Counted from the stretch's first letter, positions 1 to 8,241 are shown. The stretch is 16,686 nucleotides of DNA from Deltaproteobacteria bacterium (GCA_016203765.1 JACQMB010000082.1:1-16686), one strand, 5' to 3'. Program-made: numbers and translations. The notes: generated by a model not told the origin, from the letters alone.

Positions 1-275
1 CCTCTCGCTCATGCTCTCGGTCACCTGTAAGCGAGAGGGGGTTGCCGATGAAAGATCTGGAACAGGAGGGGCGAGAAGTACCCGCGCTCAAGGGTGTTGC
101 TGGATTTATCGGGAGATTGAGAGAGCAGATCCCTGATCGTCTGGGTGTGTCGCGATGGAGAAGTTGCCCCCTAGCGGGATCCCGCAACACCCGAGCGCGG
201 GGGAATCTTCGAGCCCCTCCTGTCCCAGAGCTTACCAACGACAATCTATCGAGTGAAAGGCCAGCGAGCGAGTAG
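1..275. ncRNA. Candidate structured RNA, family not recognised, possibly cut by the window edge
   Basis: No convincing protein is encoded here, but the segment folds into a long rod. Bases 62-72 pair perfectly with 213-223 (11 bp), 81-89 with 193-201 (9 bp) and 92-100 with 184-192 (9 bp). Bases 56-60 can extend the base of the rod with 225-229. The helices are separated by an internal loop (73-80/202-212) and a two-base bulge (90-91), and an apical region of about 83 nt contains smaller hairpins. Bases 4-10 can pair with 266-272, or alternatively 1-9 with 31-39. Interrupted but consistent pairing is typical of structured RNA rather than a simple palindrome. I see no signatures of tRNA, tmRNA, RNase P or SRP RNA. 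A 6S-like rod or a retron-type msr-msd RNA are possibilities I cannot establish. Strand is undetermined; a T7 run at 282-288 would fit plus-strand termination. Confidence 0.4.
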
Positions 276-286
276 TGGGAATTTTT

Positions 287-2647
287 TTAAAACCGCAATT
301 CCTTCTCCACAAATTCGTTGTCGCCCACCTTGAGGGTGATCCATTTTTTGAGGACCTGGTCGGTGTCGTCATCGAGATAGCTGGCCTCGATGTAGTAGGA
401 GCCGGGAATCAGATCGAACGATTGCCAGTCCTGGCCGGTCGCCCCGCTGATCAAGGGCCGGTCGTGGCCGTATTCGTAAAGTTTAAACTCCACCGGAACG
501 ATCTCGTTATTGGTCCCCCGCCCGATGAGGCGCAGTTTGGCGCTGGTGAAGACCGCCTCACGCACGTAAATCGAGCCCGCCGCGACGGTGATGTCGCGCA
601 GCCAGACATGCGGCTTGGGATCGGCCTTGGCGTCGGCATGTTCGGCCCGCACGTCATAGTTGCCGGCACCCAGGGCAAACTCAAACCAGCCTTCGTTGGG
701 GCCGGCTTGGGCGACCACCGCTTCGGTTCCTCCCTGATAAATGGCAAATCGGGTGTTGAGCCTTTGCTCCTTGGCGTTGCGGCCCAGCAGTCTCAAGGTT
801 CCCAGTTGAAAGACCAACGCGGCCTCCGCGGTTTTTCCCTCCTCCACGGTGACTTCTTGAGCGGCGGTGGCCGGCGGCGAGGCGTAGACCGGATCCATCA
901 TGAAGGCCTGCGCCTGATATTTTCCGGGGCTTAGTCCCACCGAGGCCTTTCCTTCCTTCGCTTTTAACACGGCGACCTCCCGCCCGCCTTGTGCCTCCGT
1001 AATTTTAAATTCGGCCTCGGTCTCTTTTCCCTCCGCCTTTTTGGCGGTGAGATTCAACAGGCCCACCGCCAGGGTGACGGTTTTTTCCAAAAGGCTTCCC
1101 CCCTCCATGGCCAGGCCTTTTAACGCCCCTTTGGGTTGAACCAAAAGGAGGGGATCCATCGCCTCAACATAAATGTCGTATTCGCCCGGCGGCAGTTCGA
1201 TCTTCCCGCCGGCGGCGTCGATCTGCCCCTCGGCAATCACCGCGTCGGGCCGGTCTTTTGGGGCGACCCGATAGGTGAGAGGCAATGGCTCCTGTTTGGA
1301 GCCGACCCCTTTTAAAATCAATGTTCCGGTCTGAAACGCGAAGTGTTTGACAAAACCCTGGGCCGGATCGATTTGAATTTTTGGTTCCAGCAGGGTCATC
1401 TCCCGGCCCGCTACCGGCGAGGCCCGGGCCACCAAGTCATAGAGCCCCGGCTCCAGGAAAAAAGTCTTTTCCTCGCCGGAGGCATCCGTTTCGGCCATAA
1501 CCCGGTCGGTGCCGCCGGCCAAAAAGCTGTATTGAACGGCCGTGGGCTTCCCCTCCGGATTCCTGGCCGCCAAGGTCACGCCGGCCAGATCAAAACGGAT
1601 TTCCTGTTCGATTTTTCCTTTTTCGGTCAGCTCCACCCCTTTCAAAATCTTGGAGGGTTTTTTAGCGGCGATGGAGTCGGCATACTCAACCAGAATGTCA
1701 TAGGCGCCGGGCGGCAGGCGAAGCAGGGCAATGCCGAAACTTGCTTCCTCGCGGACCGTTTGCTGGGTGCCGGTCTTGTAAACCGTCAGTTTGGCGGGGA
1801 GGGGGGTGCCGCCCACCAAAGTTTTGATTCTTAAGTTATAAGGAATGGTGGAGCGGAGGGCTTCATCGAGACTGCTTAACAACTCGTCGCCGGTCCGGGC
1901 CAGCAGGAAAACACCGTTGGAATTCGCGGCGATGCACTTTAACGACGCCTCGTCTTCCTGCGCGATGTCAAAGCCGATCACGTGCGTGATAATTTTTTCC
2001 GTCCGGTAGAGTTGCTGAGCGGTTTGGCAGGGATCCTGCCCGCAGTTGTCCTTGCCGTCGGCCAGAAGAAGGATCACCCGGTCCTCATTTCTCTTTTTCA
2101 AATCCTCGGCCGCTTTCTGCAAGGCAAAGGCGAGAGGGCTTTTCCCCTGGGGACGATTCCCGGCCAATTTTTTCTTTAATTCTTGAATACCGATCGGTCC
2201 CGGCTCGGCCAAAAGCCGGGAATCGTCACAATTGTTGTCATCCAGCGGGGAGATGGAGCCAAACAGGCGCACCCCTAACGAAAGGGGCGGGTTCTGCAGA
2301 GACTGCCATTGCGGCAGGAGATCTTCCAGCAAGGCAACCGCCAGGTTCCATTTGGTCTCAGTCCCCAAAATACCGTTCATGCTTCCGGAGGCATCGAGAA
2401 GCAATTCCACCGCAAGGCCCGCCTCGACCATTTTCGGTTGAAAGGGGACCGGTTGCGCGCCCGGTTTCTTTGCCTCGTCTTTCAGGGGAAGGGGCTGGAC
2501 CTTGATGACGGGGACCGCCTGTTCGCTTTTCATCTCGATGGTGGGGGCGGCCACCTGAATTTTATCGCCCGCCGCCTCTTTTTTCTTATCCGACGCACAG
2601 CCGAGGCTTAAGCCTAAAACCAAAAAGGCAAAAAATGTCTGGCGCAT
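287..2647 (-). CDS. vWA-domain lipoprotein with C-terminal beta-sandwich repeats
   Basis: The 786-residue product starts with a lipoprotein signal (MRQTFFAFLVLGLSLGC, Cys17), so it is probably anchored to the envelope facing the periplasm or outside. After a charged, proline-containing linker comes a von Willebrand factor A domain (about residues 75-265). Its MIDAS-like residues are DASGS at 85-89, Ser170 in the usual Thr position and Asp197 in LADGKD, so metal-dependent ligand binding is likely. Residues from about 270 to the end form roughly six diverged beta-rich repeats of 80-90 residues. Each has a PG-Y-D/x-V/I-x-E core, resembling carboxypeptidase-regulatory or PEGA-like sandwiches. ATG 2647 is chosen because a GAAGGGA ribosome site lies about 5 nt upstream and the signal peptide begins there; an in-frame ATG at 2665 is the alternative. 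It is divergent from tatC with about 47 bp between them. The ligand is unknown. Confidence 0.85.
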   Translation of the reverse strand: MRQTFFAFLVLGLSLGCASDKKKEAAGDKIQVAAPTIEMKSEQAVPVIKVQPLPLKDEAKKPGAQPVPFQPKMVEAGLAVELLLDASGSMNGILGTETKWNLAVALLEDLLPQWQSLQNPPLSLGVRLFGSISPLDDNNCDDSRLLAEPGPIGIQELKKKLAGNRPQGKSPLAFALQKAAEDLKKRNEDRVILLLADGKDNCGQDPCQTAQQLYRTEKIITHVIGFDIAQEDEASLKCIAANSNGVFLLARTGDELLSSLDEALRSTIPYNLRIKTLVGGTPLPAKLTVYKTGTQQTVREEASFGIALLRLPPGAYDILVEYADSIAAKKPSKILKGVELTEKGKIEQEIRFDLAGVTLAARNPEGKPTAVQYSFLAGGTDRVMAETDASGEEKTFFLEPGLYDLVARASPVAGREMTLLEPKIQIDPAQGFVKHFAFQTGTLILKGVGSKQEPLPLTYRVAPKDRPDAVIAEGQIDAAGGKIELPPGEYDIYVEAMDPLLLVQPKGALKGLAMEGGSLLEKTVTLAVGLLNLTAKKAEGKETEAEFKITEAQGGREVAVLKAKEGKASVGLSPGKYQAQAFMMDPVYASPPATAAQEVTVEEGKTAEAALVFQLGTLRLLGRNAKEQRLNTRFAIYQGGTEAVVAQAGPNEGWFEFALGAGNYDVRAEHADAKADPKPHVWLRDITVAAGSIYVREAVFTSAKLRLIGRGTNNEIVPVEFKLYEYGHDRPLISGATGQDWQSFDLIPGSYYIEASYLDDDTDQVLKKWITLKVGDNEFVEKELRF

Positions 2648-2694
2648 AGCTTTCCCTTCTAACATAACCCTTGAATCTTGAAAAGTGAAAGGGT

Positions 2695-3399
2695 ATGGGG
2701 CCCCGCATGCCCTTTTCTTTTTGGGATCACTTGGATGAGTTGAGAAACCGCCTGCTGAAGGCCGTACTGGCCGTGGCGGGAACCACTTTTTTCAGCTTTT
2801 TCTTTGCCAATCACCTCCTGGGCTGGCTGGTGAAGCCCTCTCCGCTGGGCCCGGACGGATTGACGGCCCTCAAGCCGGCCGCCGTCTTTGTCGAAAGTCT
2901 CCGGCTCTCCCTGGTGGCAGGCCTCCTGTTGGCCCTGCCGGTTGTTTTGTATCAGGCCTGGGCCTTTATTCGGCCGGGACTATCCGCCAAAGAGGGACGA
3001 GCCTTTGTCTTGAGCTTCTATGCCGGCGCCCTTCTTTTCATCGCCGGCTCCCTGTTTGCCTATTATCTTGTGATTCCGGCCACCTTAAATTTTTTCTGGA
3101 TGTATGGCGAGCATCTGGGGGTACAACAGGCCTGGACCATCGATCATTATATCAGCTTCGTGTTGATGTTTCTGTTGAGCTTCGGCCTGGCCTTTGAACT
3201 GCCGGTGATCTTGGTTTTGCTGGTCTGGCTGAACATTGTCCGGACAGAACAACTGCGGGCCAAAAGGCCCTATATTATTGTGGGCCTGGCTATTTTGGCC
3301 GCCCTCTTAACCCCCCCGGACGCCGTCAGCCAGGTTCTTTTGATTCTGCCCCTGTGGCTTTTGTTCGAAATTTCCCTCTTTGTTTCCAAGCGATTATAG
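2695..3399 (+). CDS. tatC: Twin-arginine translocase subunit TatC
   Basis: TatC is the multispanning inner-membrane receptor that binds twin-arginine signal peptides and recruits TatA for export of folded proteins. The 234-residue product shows the family pattern throughout: HLDELR at residues 12-17 in the cytosolic N-terminus, FIRPGLSAKE ending at Glu100, FAYYLVIP near 121-128, FGLAFELPV at 163-171, and TPPD at 206-209 followed by Gln213. Six hydrophobic segments fit the known topology. No tatA or tatB gene is nearby. The start is uncertain: ATG 2695 has a GGG run almost touching it, while ATG 2707 gives MPFSFWDHLDELR, a more typical TatC N-terminus. The gene is divergent from the vWA lipoprotein. 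Function is highly secure; only the first four residues are doubtful. Confidence 0.95.
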   Translation: MGPRMPFSFWDHLDELRNRLLKAVLAVAGTTFFSFFFANHLLGWLVKPSPLGPDGLTALKPAAVFVESLRLSLVAGLLLALPVVLYQAWAFIRPGLSAKEGRAFVLSFYAGALLFIAGSLFAYYLVIPATLNFFWMYGEHLGVQQAWTIDHYISFVLMFLLSFGLAFELPVILVLLVWLNIVRTEQLRAKRPYIIVGLAILAALLTPPDAVSQVLLILPLWLLFEISLFVSKRL

Positions 3400-3428
3400 G
3401 AAATTTTTAAATTTCTTTATAGAAATCC

Positions 3429-3458
3429 TTGCCAACCTGGCTAATTTTAATGTATAAT
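3429..3458 (+). promoter_or_regulatory. Sigma70-type promoter of the histidine kinase gene
   Basis: TTGCCA (3429-3434) is followed after 18 nt by a perfect TATAAT (3453-3458), within AT-rich DNA after tatC. Initiation about 7 nt downstream would fall near 3465, only a few bases before the GTG start at 3469, so the transcript would be nearly leaderless. Confidence 0.6.
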
Positions 3459-3468
3459 TCTTTCGGTC

Positions 3469-4731
3469 GTGTTTCCATTTCAAAAAAAATCATATGATTA
3501 CAAGAAGTTAGCGGGAAAGTGGTCTGGGCTTTGCGCCCAGACCGGATTTCATGAGGGTTGTTACGCCAAGTGGCTTCAACTGATTGCGGATGCGCTAGGG
3601 GCCCAGGGAGGTTGTCTTGTTTTGCGGGAGGGGAGCGGCGCGTCCTTGGGGGTCAAGGCCTGTTTGGACGGCCGCCATTTTTCCTTTCATCCGCAGGATT
3701 GTTCCAAGCTGATTCAATGGCTGGAAAAAAATAAACGGGGGATCACGCGCCGCCAGATTTTGGAAGAGCCCCAATATTTTCCGGTCAAAATCCACGGACT
3801 GAATTTTTTTCTCCAATTTCAAGCCGAGGCCTGTGTCCCCCTGTTCGGCGGACAGGAGCGGCTGGCCGGCATTCTGGTTTTCGGTCCGAAAAAGAATAAC
3901 AGGGAATACGGCGCGGCGTGTTTGGAAGTGATGGAGTGGTTTGCCGCCCAGTTGGCCCCCTGGCTGCAAAATGGTTTGTTGACCGAGGAACTGCGGCGCC
4001 GGCAGACCGAAGTCGATGCCCTGCGCGATTTAAAATCGCAGATGACTGCCAATCTCTCCCATGAACTGCGCACGCCGCTGACCTCGGTCTTGGGTTTTGC
4101 CGAAATTTTGGCCGAGGAGATCGACGGGCCGTTGTTGCCGGAACAAAAAAGGCATGTGGCAGAAATTTTAAACGGCGGAGAAAGATTGCTGAGAACCTTG
4201 TCGGCCCTGGTCGACATGGCCAAGATCGAGGCGGGGCAGTATCCGTTGAACGTCAGCCAGTTTCACCTCGGTCCGGTGCTGGAGGGGGCCTTGGATGAAA
4301 TTGCGTTGAACGGCGAGATCGATCTGGAAGTCTCCCTGAACGGTCATACCCCCATGGTCTACGGCGACTTGCAAATGGTGCGCCAGGTGTTCAGACAGCT
4401 TTTGGACAACGCCGCCAAATACACGCCTCGCGGCAAGGTGACCGTCTCGGCCGGCCGCAAGGGGGAGATGCTTGAGATCTGCGTGGCCGACACCGGCATC
4501 GGCATTGCGAAAGAAAAACTCCCCGAAATTTTCCGCGGATTTTATCAAATTAGTTCGGGACTGACCCGCACCTATCAGGGTCCCGGCATCGGGCTCGCCT
4601 TGTCCAAAAAAATGGTCGAGGCCCACGGCGGCCGGCTCTGGGCGGAAAGCCGCCCTGGCCAGGGCTCGCAGTTTTTCTTTACCCTTCCTTTGAAGCCGAT
4701 CACCATCCGCCATAAGGAGCTGGCGGCCTAA
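3469..4731 (+). CDS. Sensor histidine kinase with GAF-like N-terminus
   Basis: This is a soluble two-component sensor kinase of 420 residues with no transmembrane segment. Residues 1-170 look like a GAF-type sensory domain (LQLIADALGAQGGCLVLREG and a later AGILVFGP stretch). A short helical linker leads into the HisKA dimerisation domain with SHELRTPL, His198 being the expected phospho-acceptor. The HATPase_c domain carries the N box (LLDNAAKYTP, Asn314), the G1 box DTGIGI (Asp341) and the G2 box GPGIGLAL (from 371). It ends after the ATPase domain with no receiver. No response regulator is adjacent, so it is an orphan kinase and its partner is unknown. The start is GTG, with no ATG in the early frame and no ribosome site; the promoter ends only 10 nt upstream, so leaderless translation is plausible. 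The following TolC-like gene starts 45 nt downstream. Confidence 0.92.
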   Translation: MFPFQKKSYDYKKLAGKWSGLCAQTGFHEGCYAKWLQLIADALGAQGGCLVLREGSGASLGVKACLDGRHFSFHPQDCSKLIQWLEKNKRGITRRQILEEPQYFPVKIHGLNFFLQFQAEACVPLFGGQERLAGILVFGPKKNNREYGAACLEVMEWFAAQLAPWLQNGLLTEELRRRQTEVDALRDLKSQMTANLSHELRTPLTSVLGFAEILAEEIDGPLLPEQKRHVAEILNGGERLLRTLSALVDMAKIEAGQYPLNVSQFHLGPVLEGALDEIALNGEIDLEVSLNGHTPMVYGDLQMVRQVFRQLLDNAAKYTPRGKVTVSAGRKGEMLEICVADTGIGIAKEKLPEIFRGFYQISSGLTRTYQGPGIGLALSKKMVEAHGGRLWAESRPGQGSQFFFTLPLKPITIRHKELAA

Positions 4732-4776
4732 ATAACCTTGCCTAAAAGGGAGCAGTTTGTTACGCATACGGGGTTT

Positions 4777-6099
4777 ATGCGTCGAAAGGGTCTGTTTTTC
4801 ATCGGGATTTTTGGCCTGGCGGTCTCTCTTTCCGTTTCGGCCCAGGAGGCGCCGCCGCTTCGGCTTTCCCTGGAGGACTGCCTTGCACTGGCCGAGGCGA
4901 ACAACGCCAAGCTGGAGGCCGGCGACTATGCCATTGAGGGGTCCGAGTGGCAGGTGAACGAGGCGAAGGCCCGGTTCAAACCGGTATTAGAGGTGACCGA
5001 CCGGATGGCGCCCGTTCCCACCGATGCCCAAAACGCGGCCGAATCTTTTTTTCGTGGCGACATTACCTTTTTCAATCAGACCAAGGTCGGCGTGGGCCTT
5101 CCTGTCTACGCCTTCGGCAAGCTTTCCACCGCCAAAAATCTGGCCGCCCAGGGGGTGGAGGCGGCCAAAAATCAAAAAGAGAGGGCCAGGGAAGAGATTC
5201 ATCATGATGTCAAACGCCTCTACTTCGGCATTCTGTTCGGCAAAGAGATCGTAGACCTGACGGACGATGCGATCGGAAAAATAGACAATCAGCTGGCCAA
5301 GGAGGAGGAAGATCCGGAGCACTCGCCGTATGACATCGCTAAATTAAAAGTTTTCAAATTGGAACTGGAAAAAAGACAGGAGGAGGCCCGGATAAAAAGC
5401 GACCTGGCCCGCGAGGCCCTCAAGGTGCAGATGGGCCTGCCGGCGGAACAAACGGTTGCCTTGAAGGAAAAATATCTGGAACCGGTCCCCCAAAAAATCC
5501 ATGGCAAGGATTTTTATTTGGGCAAGGCCGAGACGGACCGGGCCGAAATGGAATTGGTGGAGATCGGCGTTGCGGCCAAGGCCCTGGAATGGCAGTTGGA
5601 GAAGAGAAAACTCCTTCCCAATGTCGGGCTGGGGGGATTTTTTGAAATCGGCCGGACGACCGATACGATCCGGAATCTAAGCGTCTCCGATGATTTCAGC
5701 AATCCCTTCAACTACACCCGGGCCGGCGTCGGCCTGGAAATCCGCGGGGAGTTTGACATCCACCGCTCGCGGGCCAAGATCAAACGGCTGCAGAGTGAAC
5801 ACTACAAGGCCCTGACCGAGGCGGCCCTGGCCAAACGGGGGATGGCCCTGGAAATCGAGGAGGCCTATGGGGAGGCCTTGCAGGGCGCCAAAAATTTGGA
5901 CAGGGCCGAGGAGCGGAAAAAATTGGCCCGGCAGATGCTCTTTTTATCCAAGAGCAATATCGAGGTCGGCGTGGGAGATGAGGAGGAGTATACCGACGCC
6001 CTCCAGCTGGTCTTGCTGACCAAAAGCGAATACTTCAAAGCGGTATTTGACTATAACGTCGCTTTGGCTAAACTGGAATGGAAGGCGGGGGGAAGATGA
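4777..6099 (+). CDS. TolC-family outer-membrane efflux protein
   Basis: The 440-residue product belongs to the outer-membrane efflux protein (OEP) family, which forms trimeric barrels with a periplasmic alpha-helical tunnel for efflux or type I export. The N-terminus is a Sec signal peptide (MRRKGLFFIGIFGLAVSLSVSAQ, cleavage after about residue 22). The mature protein opens with LSLEDCLALAEANN, the usual OEP start. Long amphipathic coiled-coil segments rich in Lys, Glu and Ala occupy about residues 120-210 and 330-440, separated by shorter beta-like stretches (for example NVGLGGFFEIG), matching the duplicated OEP layout. ATG 4777 is chosen for the signal peptide; an upstream in-frame TTG at 4738 would add 13 residues. 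It overlaps the next gene by one base (TGATG), implying translational coupling. No RND or ABC pump gene is in this operon. Confidence 0.88.
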   Translation: MRRKGLFFIGIFGLAVSLSVSAQEAPPLRLSLEDCLALAEANNAKLEAGDYAIEGSEWQVNEAKARFKPVLEVTDRMAPVPTDAQNAAESFFRGDITFFNQTKVGVGLPVYAFGKLSTAKNLAAQGVEAAKNQKERAREEIHHDVKRLYFGILFGKEIVDLTDDAIGKIDNQLAKEEEDPEHSPYDIAKLKVFKLELEKRQEEARIKSDLAREALKVQMGLPAEQTVALKEKYLEPVPQKIHGKDFYLGKAETDRAEMELVEIGVAAKALEWQLEKRKLLPNVGLGGFFEIGRTTDTIRNLSVSDDFSNPFNYTRAGVGLEIRGEFDIHRSRAKIKRLQSEHYKALTEAALAKRGMALEIEEAYGEALQGAKNLDRAEERKKLARQMLFLSKSNIEVGVGDEEEYTDALQLVLLTKSEYFKAVFDYNVALAKLEWKAGGR

Positions 6100-6821
6100 T
6101 GAAAAGAAGACCGTGGACTGTGGACCGTAGACCGTGGACCAAAAGGGGGCGATACCTTTGTTTATCTTTGCTGTTGGTCCTTGGTCCACAGTCCCTGGTC
6201 CACGGTCCTCTGTTCGCCAATCCCTCCAAATCCCCCGTCCAATCCCCCATGGCCGCGGTCAAAGAGCTCGACCGGATGGCCGATTCCTACAAGGTCGGAA
6301 AAAATTTGGCCGGGAAAGATGAGGCCTTCAACCGCCGGATCAAGGCCCGCATTTTGCGCGGCACTTTCAATCTCGGAGAACTGGCCCGCCTCGCGCTGGC
6401 CAAACATTGGAACGAGCGTTCGGAAAAAGAGCAGGATGATTTTGTGGAATTATTGACCCAGCTTTTGGAGGAGCGGAGCGTCTTCGCCAAGGAGAAGGCG
6501 GCGGAACGGGGAGAGGAAAAATCGTATCAGATAAGCTACAAAAAGGAGAAATATCTGAACAGGGAAAAATCGCAGGCCTACGTCCAGACGGCCGTCCTCC
6601 TCAAAAAACAGCGGACCCAGTTTGACCTCGACTACAAATTGAGAAAGACCCCCGCCGGGGAGTGGCGTATTTATGACGTGATCGTGGATGAGGCCTCTCT
6701 GGTCGACAACTACCGCTCTTCTTTCGGAAAGATTATCAGGAAAAACGGCTACCCGGAGCTGGTCCGCCGGATGGAAAACAAGCTCAAGGAATTTCGCGCC
6801 GAAAAATCCAAGACGACTTAG
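6099..6821 (+). CDS. MlaC/Ttg2-family periplasmic protein
   Basis: The 240-residue product matches the MlaC (Tol-Tol-Ttg2) family, periplasmic shuttles that carry phospholipids between inner-membrane MlaFEDB-type transporters and the outer membrane; hopanoid-cluster HpnM belongs to the same family. Supporting features are a signal peptide, the early helices, and the stretch LRKTPAGEWRIYDVIVDEAS followed by LVDNYRSSFGKII, the family's most recognisable part. The start is ATG 6099, with a G-rich ribosome site at 6087-6092; ATG 6096 and 6078 are in frame. It overlaps the TolC-like stop by one base. The signal-peptide region is unusual: codons 4-14 and about 27-37 are made from an inverted heptamer repeat (see repeat entry). 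No mlaD, mlaE or mlaF is in the window, so the transported molecule is unknown. Confidence 0.85.
   Translation: MKRRPWTVDRRPWTKRGRYLCLSLLLVLGPQSLVHGPLFANPSKSPVQSPMAAVKELDRMADSYKVGKNLAGKDEAFNRRIKARILRGTFNLGELARLALAKHWNERSEKEQDDFVELLTQLLEERSVFAKEKAAERGEEKSYQISYKKEKYLNREKSQAYVQTAVLLKKQRTQFDLDYKLRKTPAGEWRIYDVIVDEASLVDNYRSSFGKIIRKNGYPELVRRMENKLKEFRAEKSKTT
6109..6208. repeat. Inverted heptamer repeat inside the MlaC signal-peptide region
   Basis: The left arm (6109-6140) is a run of seven-base units of type CCGTGGA/CTGTGGA/CCGTAGA. The right arm (6176-6208) is the complementary run of type TGGTCCA/CAGTCCC/CGGTCCT. By hand alignment about 25 of 33 positions are complementary, so a long hairpin with a 35-nt loop is possible. 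Seven-base units do not keep the reading frame, so successive copies encode different residues. Similar short tandem heptamers are dispersed in some cyanobacterial genomes (STRR sequences); whether this is a dispersed family here cannot be told from one locus. Confidence 0.75.
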
Positions 6822-6830
6822 AGGAAAAAT

Positions 6831-8207
6831 ATGTTTCAGCGAGCCATCATGATTTTGGCCGATGGGGCGCGCGAAGACCTCTTCCGCGAACTGTTGGCCA
6901 AAGGGGAACTCCCGCACATCGAAAAAGAGATCGTCCGCGCCGGCTGTCTGGCCTCCGGCGTCACCGCCTTCCCCTCCACCACCGGCCCGGCCTACTTTCC
7001 TTTTATCACGGGATGTTTTCCGGGGACCCTGAACGTGCCGGGGATTCGCTGGCTGGAAAAGAAAAAATTCAAGCCGCGCAGTTACGTCGGGATTGAAACG
7101 TTTTTGATCAATCACGACGTCAATCCGGTGCCGACGATTTTTGATCTGATTCCAAAATCCTACAACATTTTTAATTCGGTCTGCCGCGGGGCGGGGCGGC
7201 GCAATTTAACGCGCATCATGCGGATCTGGTATTGGTATTACGCCCATCTGACCGACCGCTGGGAATTTTTGGACCAGCAGGCCTTGAAAAAAACTTTAAA
7301 GGCCCTGGAGCGCGATTTCGAATTTCTGTTTGTGGTCTTTCCCGGCATTGACGAGTATTCGCACCTGGCCCATCCCCGTCACGAAAAAACCATCGAACAG
7401 TATCGATTTTTGGACGCGGCGGTGGGGCAGATCGTCGCCAAACTTAAACATTTGCGCAAGTGGGACGGCACCCTCTTTTGGATCGTCTCCGATCACGGGT
7501 TGAGCCGGACCGACACCCATTTCTGCGTGAACACCTTTTTGGAGAGGCGGGACCTTAAACCCTTTTATTATCCGAAGGTCTATCACCGCCGGGGCCGAAA
7601 CGTCGCCAATATGATGTCGGGGAACGCCATGACCCACTTGTATTTTAAAAACGGGGGGTGGGAGGAGCCGGCTTGTCGCGAAGACATTCAAAAGTTAAGC
7701 CCGGGGTTGACGGCCGATTTGCTGAAAGAGCCGGCCGTCGATATTTTGGCCGTGAAAAATCGTGAGGGGGGCGTGGATATTTTGTCGAAACGGGGGGAGG
7801 CCTCTTTGCGGTGGGAGCCGGAACGGCTGAATTATCAGGTTAAGACTAAAGATCCCTTCGGATTTCAAAAACTGCCTGCCACACTCGATCGGCAAAGCGC
7901 CCTGGATCAAACGATCAGTTCTGATTACCCCGACGCCCTCTGGCAGTTGGCCTATTTGTTTCAATCCAGCCGGACGGGCGATATGGTTTTGTCGGCCGCC
8001 CCCGGCTATGATTTTCGTAAAGAACACGAAATCCCCGAACACAAAGGCTCCCACGGCTCGCTCCACCGCGAACACATGGCGGTCCCGATCGCGGTCAACA
8101 CCCCCTTGCCACAAAAGTATTTCCGCACGGCGGATGTCTTCCCGACCACCCTCCGACTGCTCGGGCGCGAAATCCCCAGGGCCATTGATGGCCAGCCCAT
8201 TGAGTAG
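6831..8207 (+). CDS. Type I phosphodiesterase / nucleotide pyrophosphatase family protein (alkaline phosphatase superfamily)
   Basis: The 458-residue enzyme belongs to the alkaline phosphatase superfamily, which uses two metal ions (usually zinc) and a Thr or Ser nucleophile to cleave phosphodiesters or phosphomonoesters. The metal-site pattern is complete: ADG with Asp11, FPSTTGPAY with the probable nucleophile Thr51, GIDEYSHLAHP (Asp174, His178), SDHGLS (Asp221, His222), TDTHF (His230), and a late GSHGSLHREHM. There is no signal peptide or transmembrane segment, so it appears cytosolic or membrane-peripheral. A GAGGA ribosome site lies just before ATG 6831, 9 nt after the MlaC gene, so it is the last gene of the TolC/MlaC operon. 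That context suggests a lipid or envelope phosphoester substrate, for example a phospholipid head group, but the substrate is not shown by the sequence. Confidence 0.85.
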   Translation: MFQRAIMILADGAREDLFRELLAKGELPHIEKEIVRAGCLASGVTAFPSTTGPAYFPFITGCFPGTLNVPGIRWLEKKKFKPRSYVGIETFLINHDVNPVPTIFDLIPKSYNIFNSVCRGAGRRNLTRIMRIWYWYYAHLTDRWEFLDQQALKKTLKALERDFEFLFVVFPGIDEYSHLAHPRHEKTIEQYRFLDAAVGQIVAKLKHLRKWDGTLFWIVSDHGLSRTDTHFCVNTFLERRDLKPFYYPKVYHRRGRNVANMMSGNAMTHLYFKNGGWEEPACREDIQKLSPGLTADLLKEPAVDILAVKNREGGVDILSKRGEASLRWEPERLNYQVKTKDPFGFQKLPATLDRQSALDQTISSDYPDALWQLAYLFQSSRTGDMVLSAAPGYDFRKEHEIPEHKGSHGSLHREHMAVPIAVNTPLPQKYFRTADVFPTTLRLLGREIPRAIDGQPIE

Positions 8208-8214
8208 AATAGAA

Positions 8215-8241
8215 GCAACATTTTTTGACTTTTGCCGATAA
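8215..8241 (+). promoter_or_regulatory. Sigma28-like promoter 1, upstream of the HEAT/kinase gene
   Basis: GCAAC (8215-8219) is followed after 14 nt by GCCGATAA (8234-8241), identical to the sigma28/FliA -10 box. The 19-nt start-to-start distance equals that of TAAAGTTT-N11-GCCGATAA. The -35 half differs from TAAAG. All but two of its 27 positions match the copy at 11686-11712. The gene's ATG is only 18 nt past the -10 box, so any leader is very short. Confidence 0.6.

Noticed and set aside
42..275. Plus-strand 77-residue open frame in the helical region
   Set aside because: Composition is shaped by the paired arms, there is no recognisable protein, and the RNA-like pairing explains the sequence better.
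275..934. Plus-strand 219-residue open frame
   Set aside because: Antisense to the well-supported vWA lipoprotein; no family resemblance.
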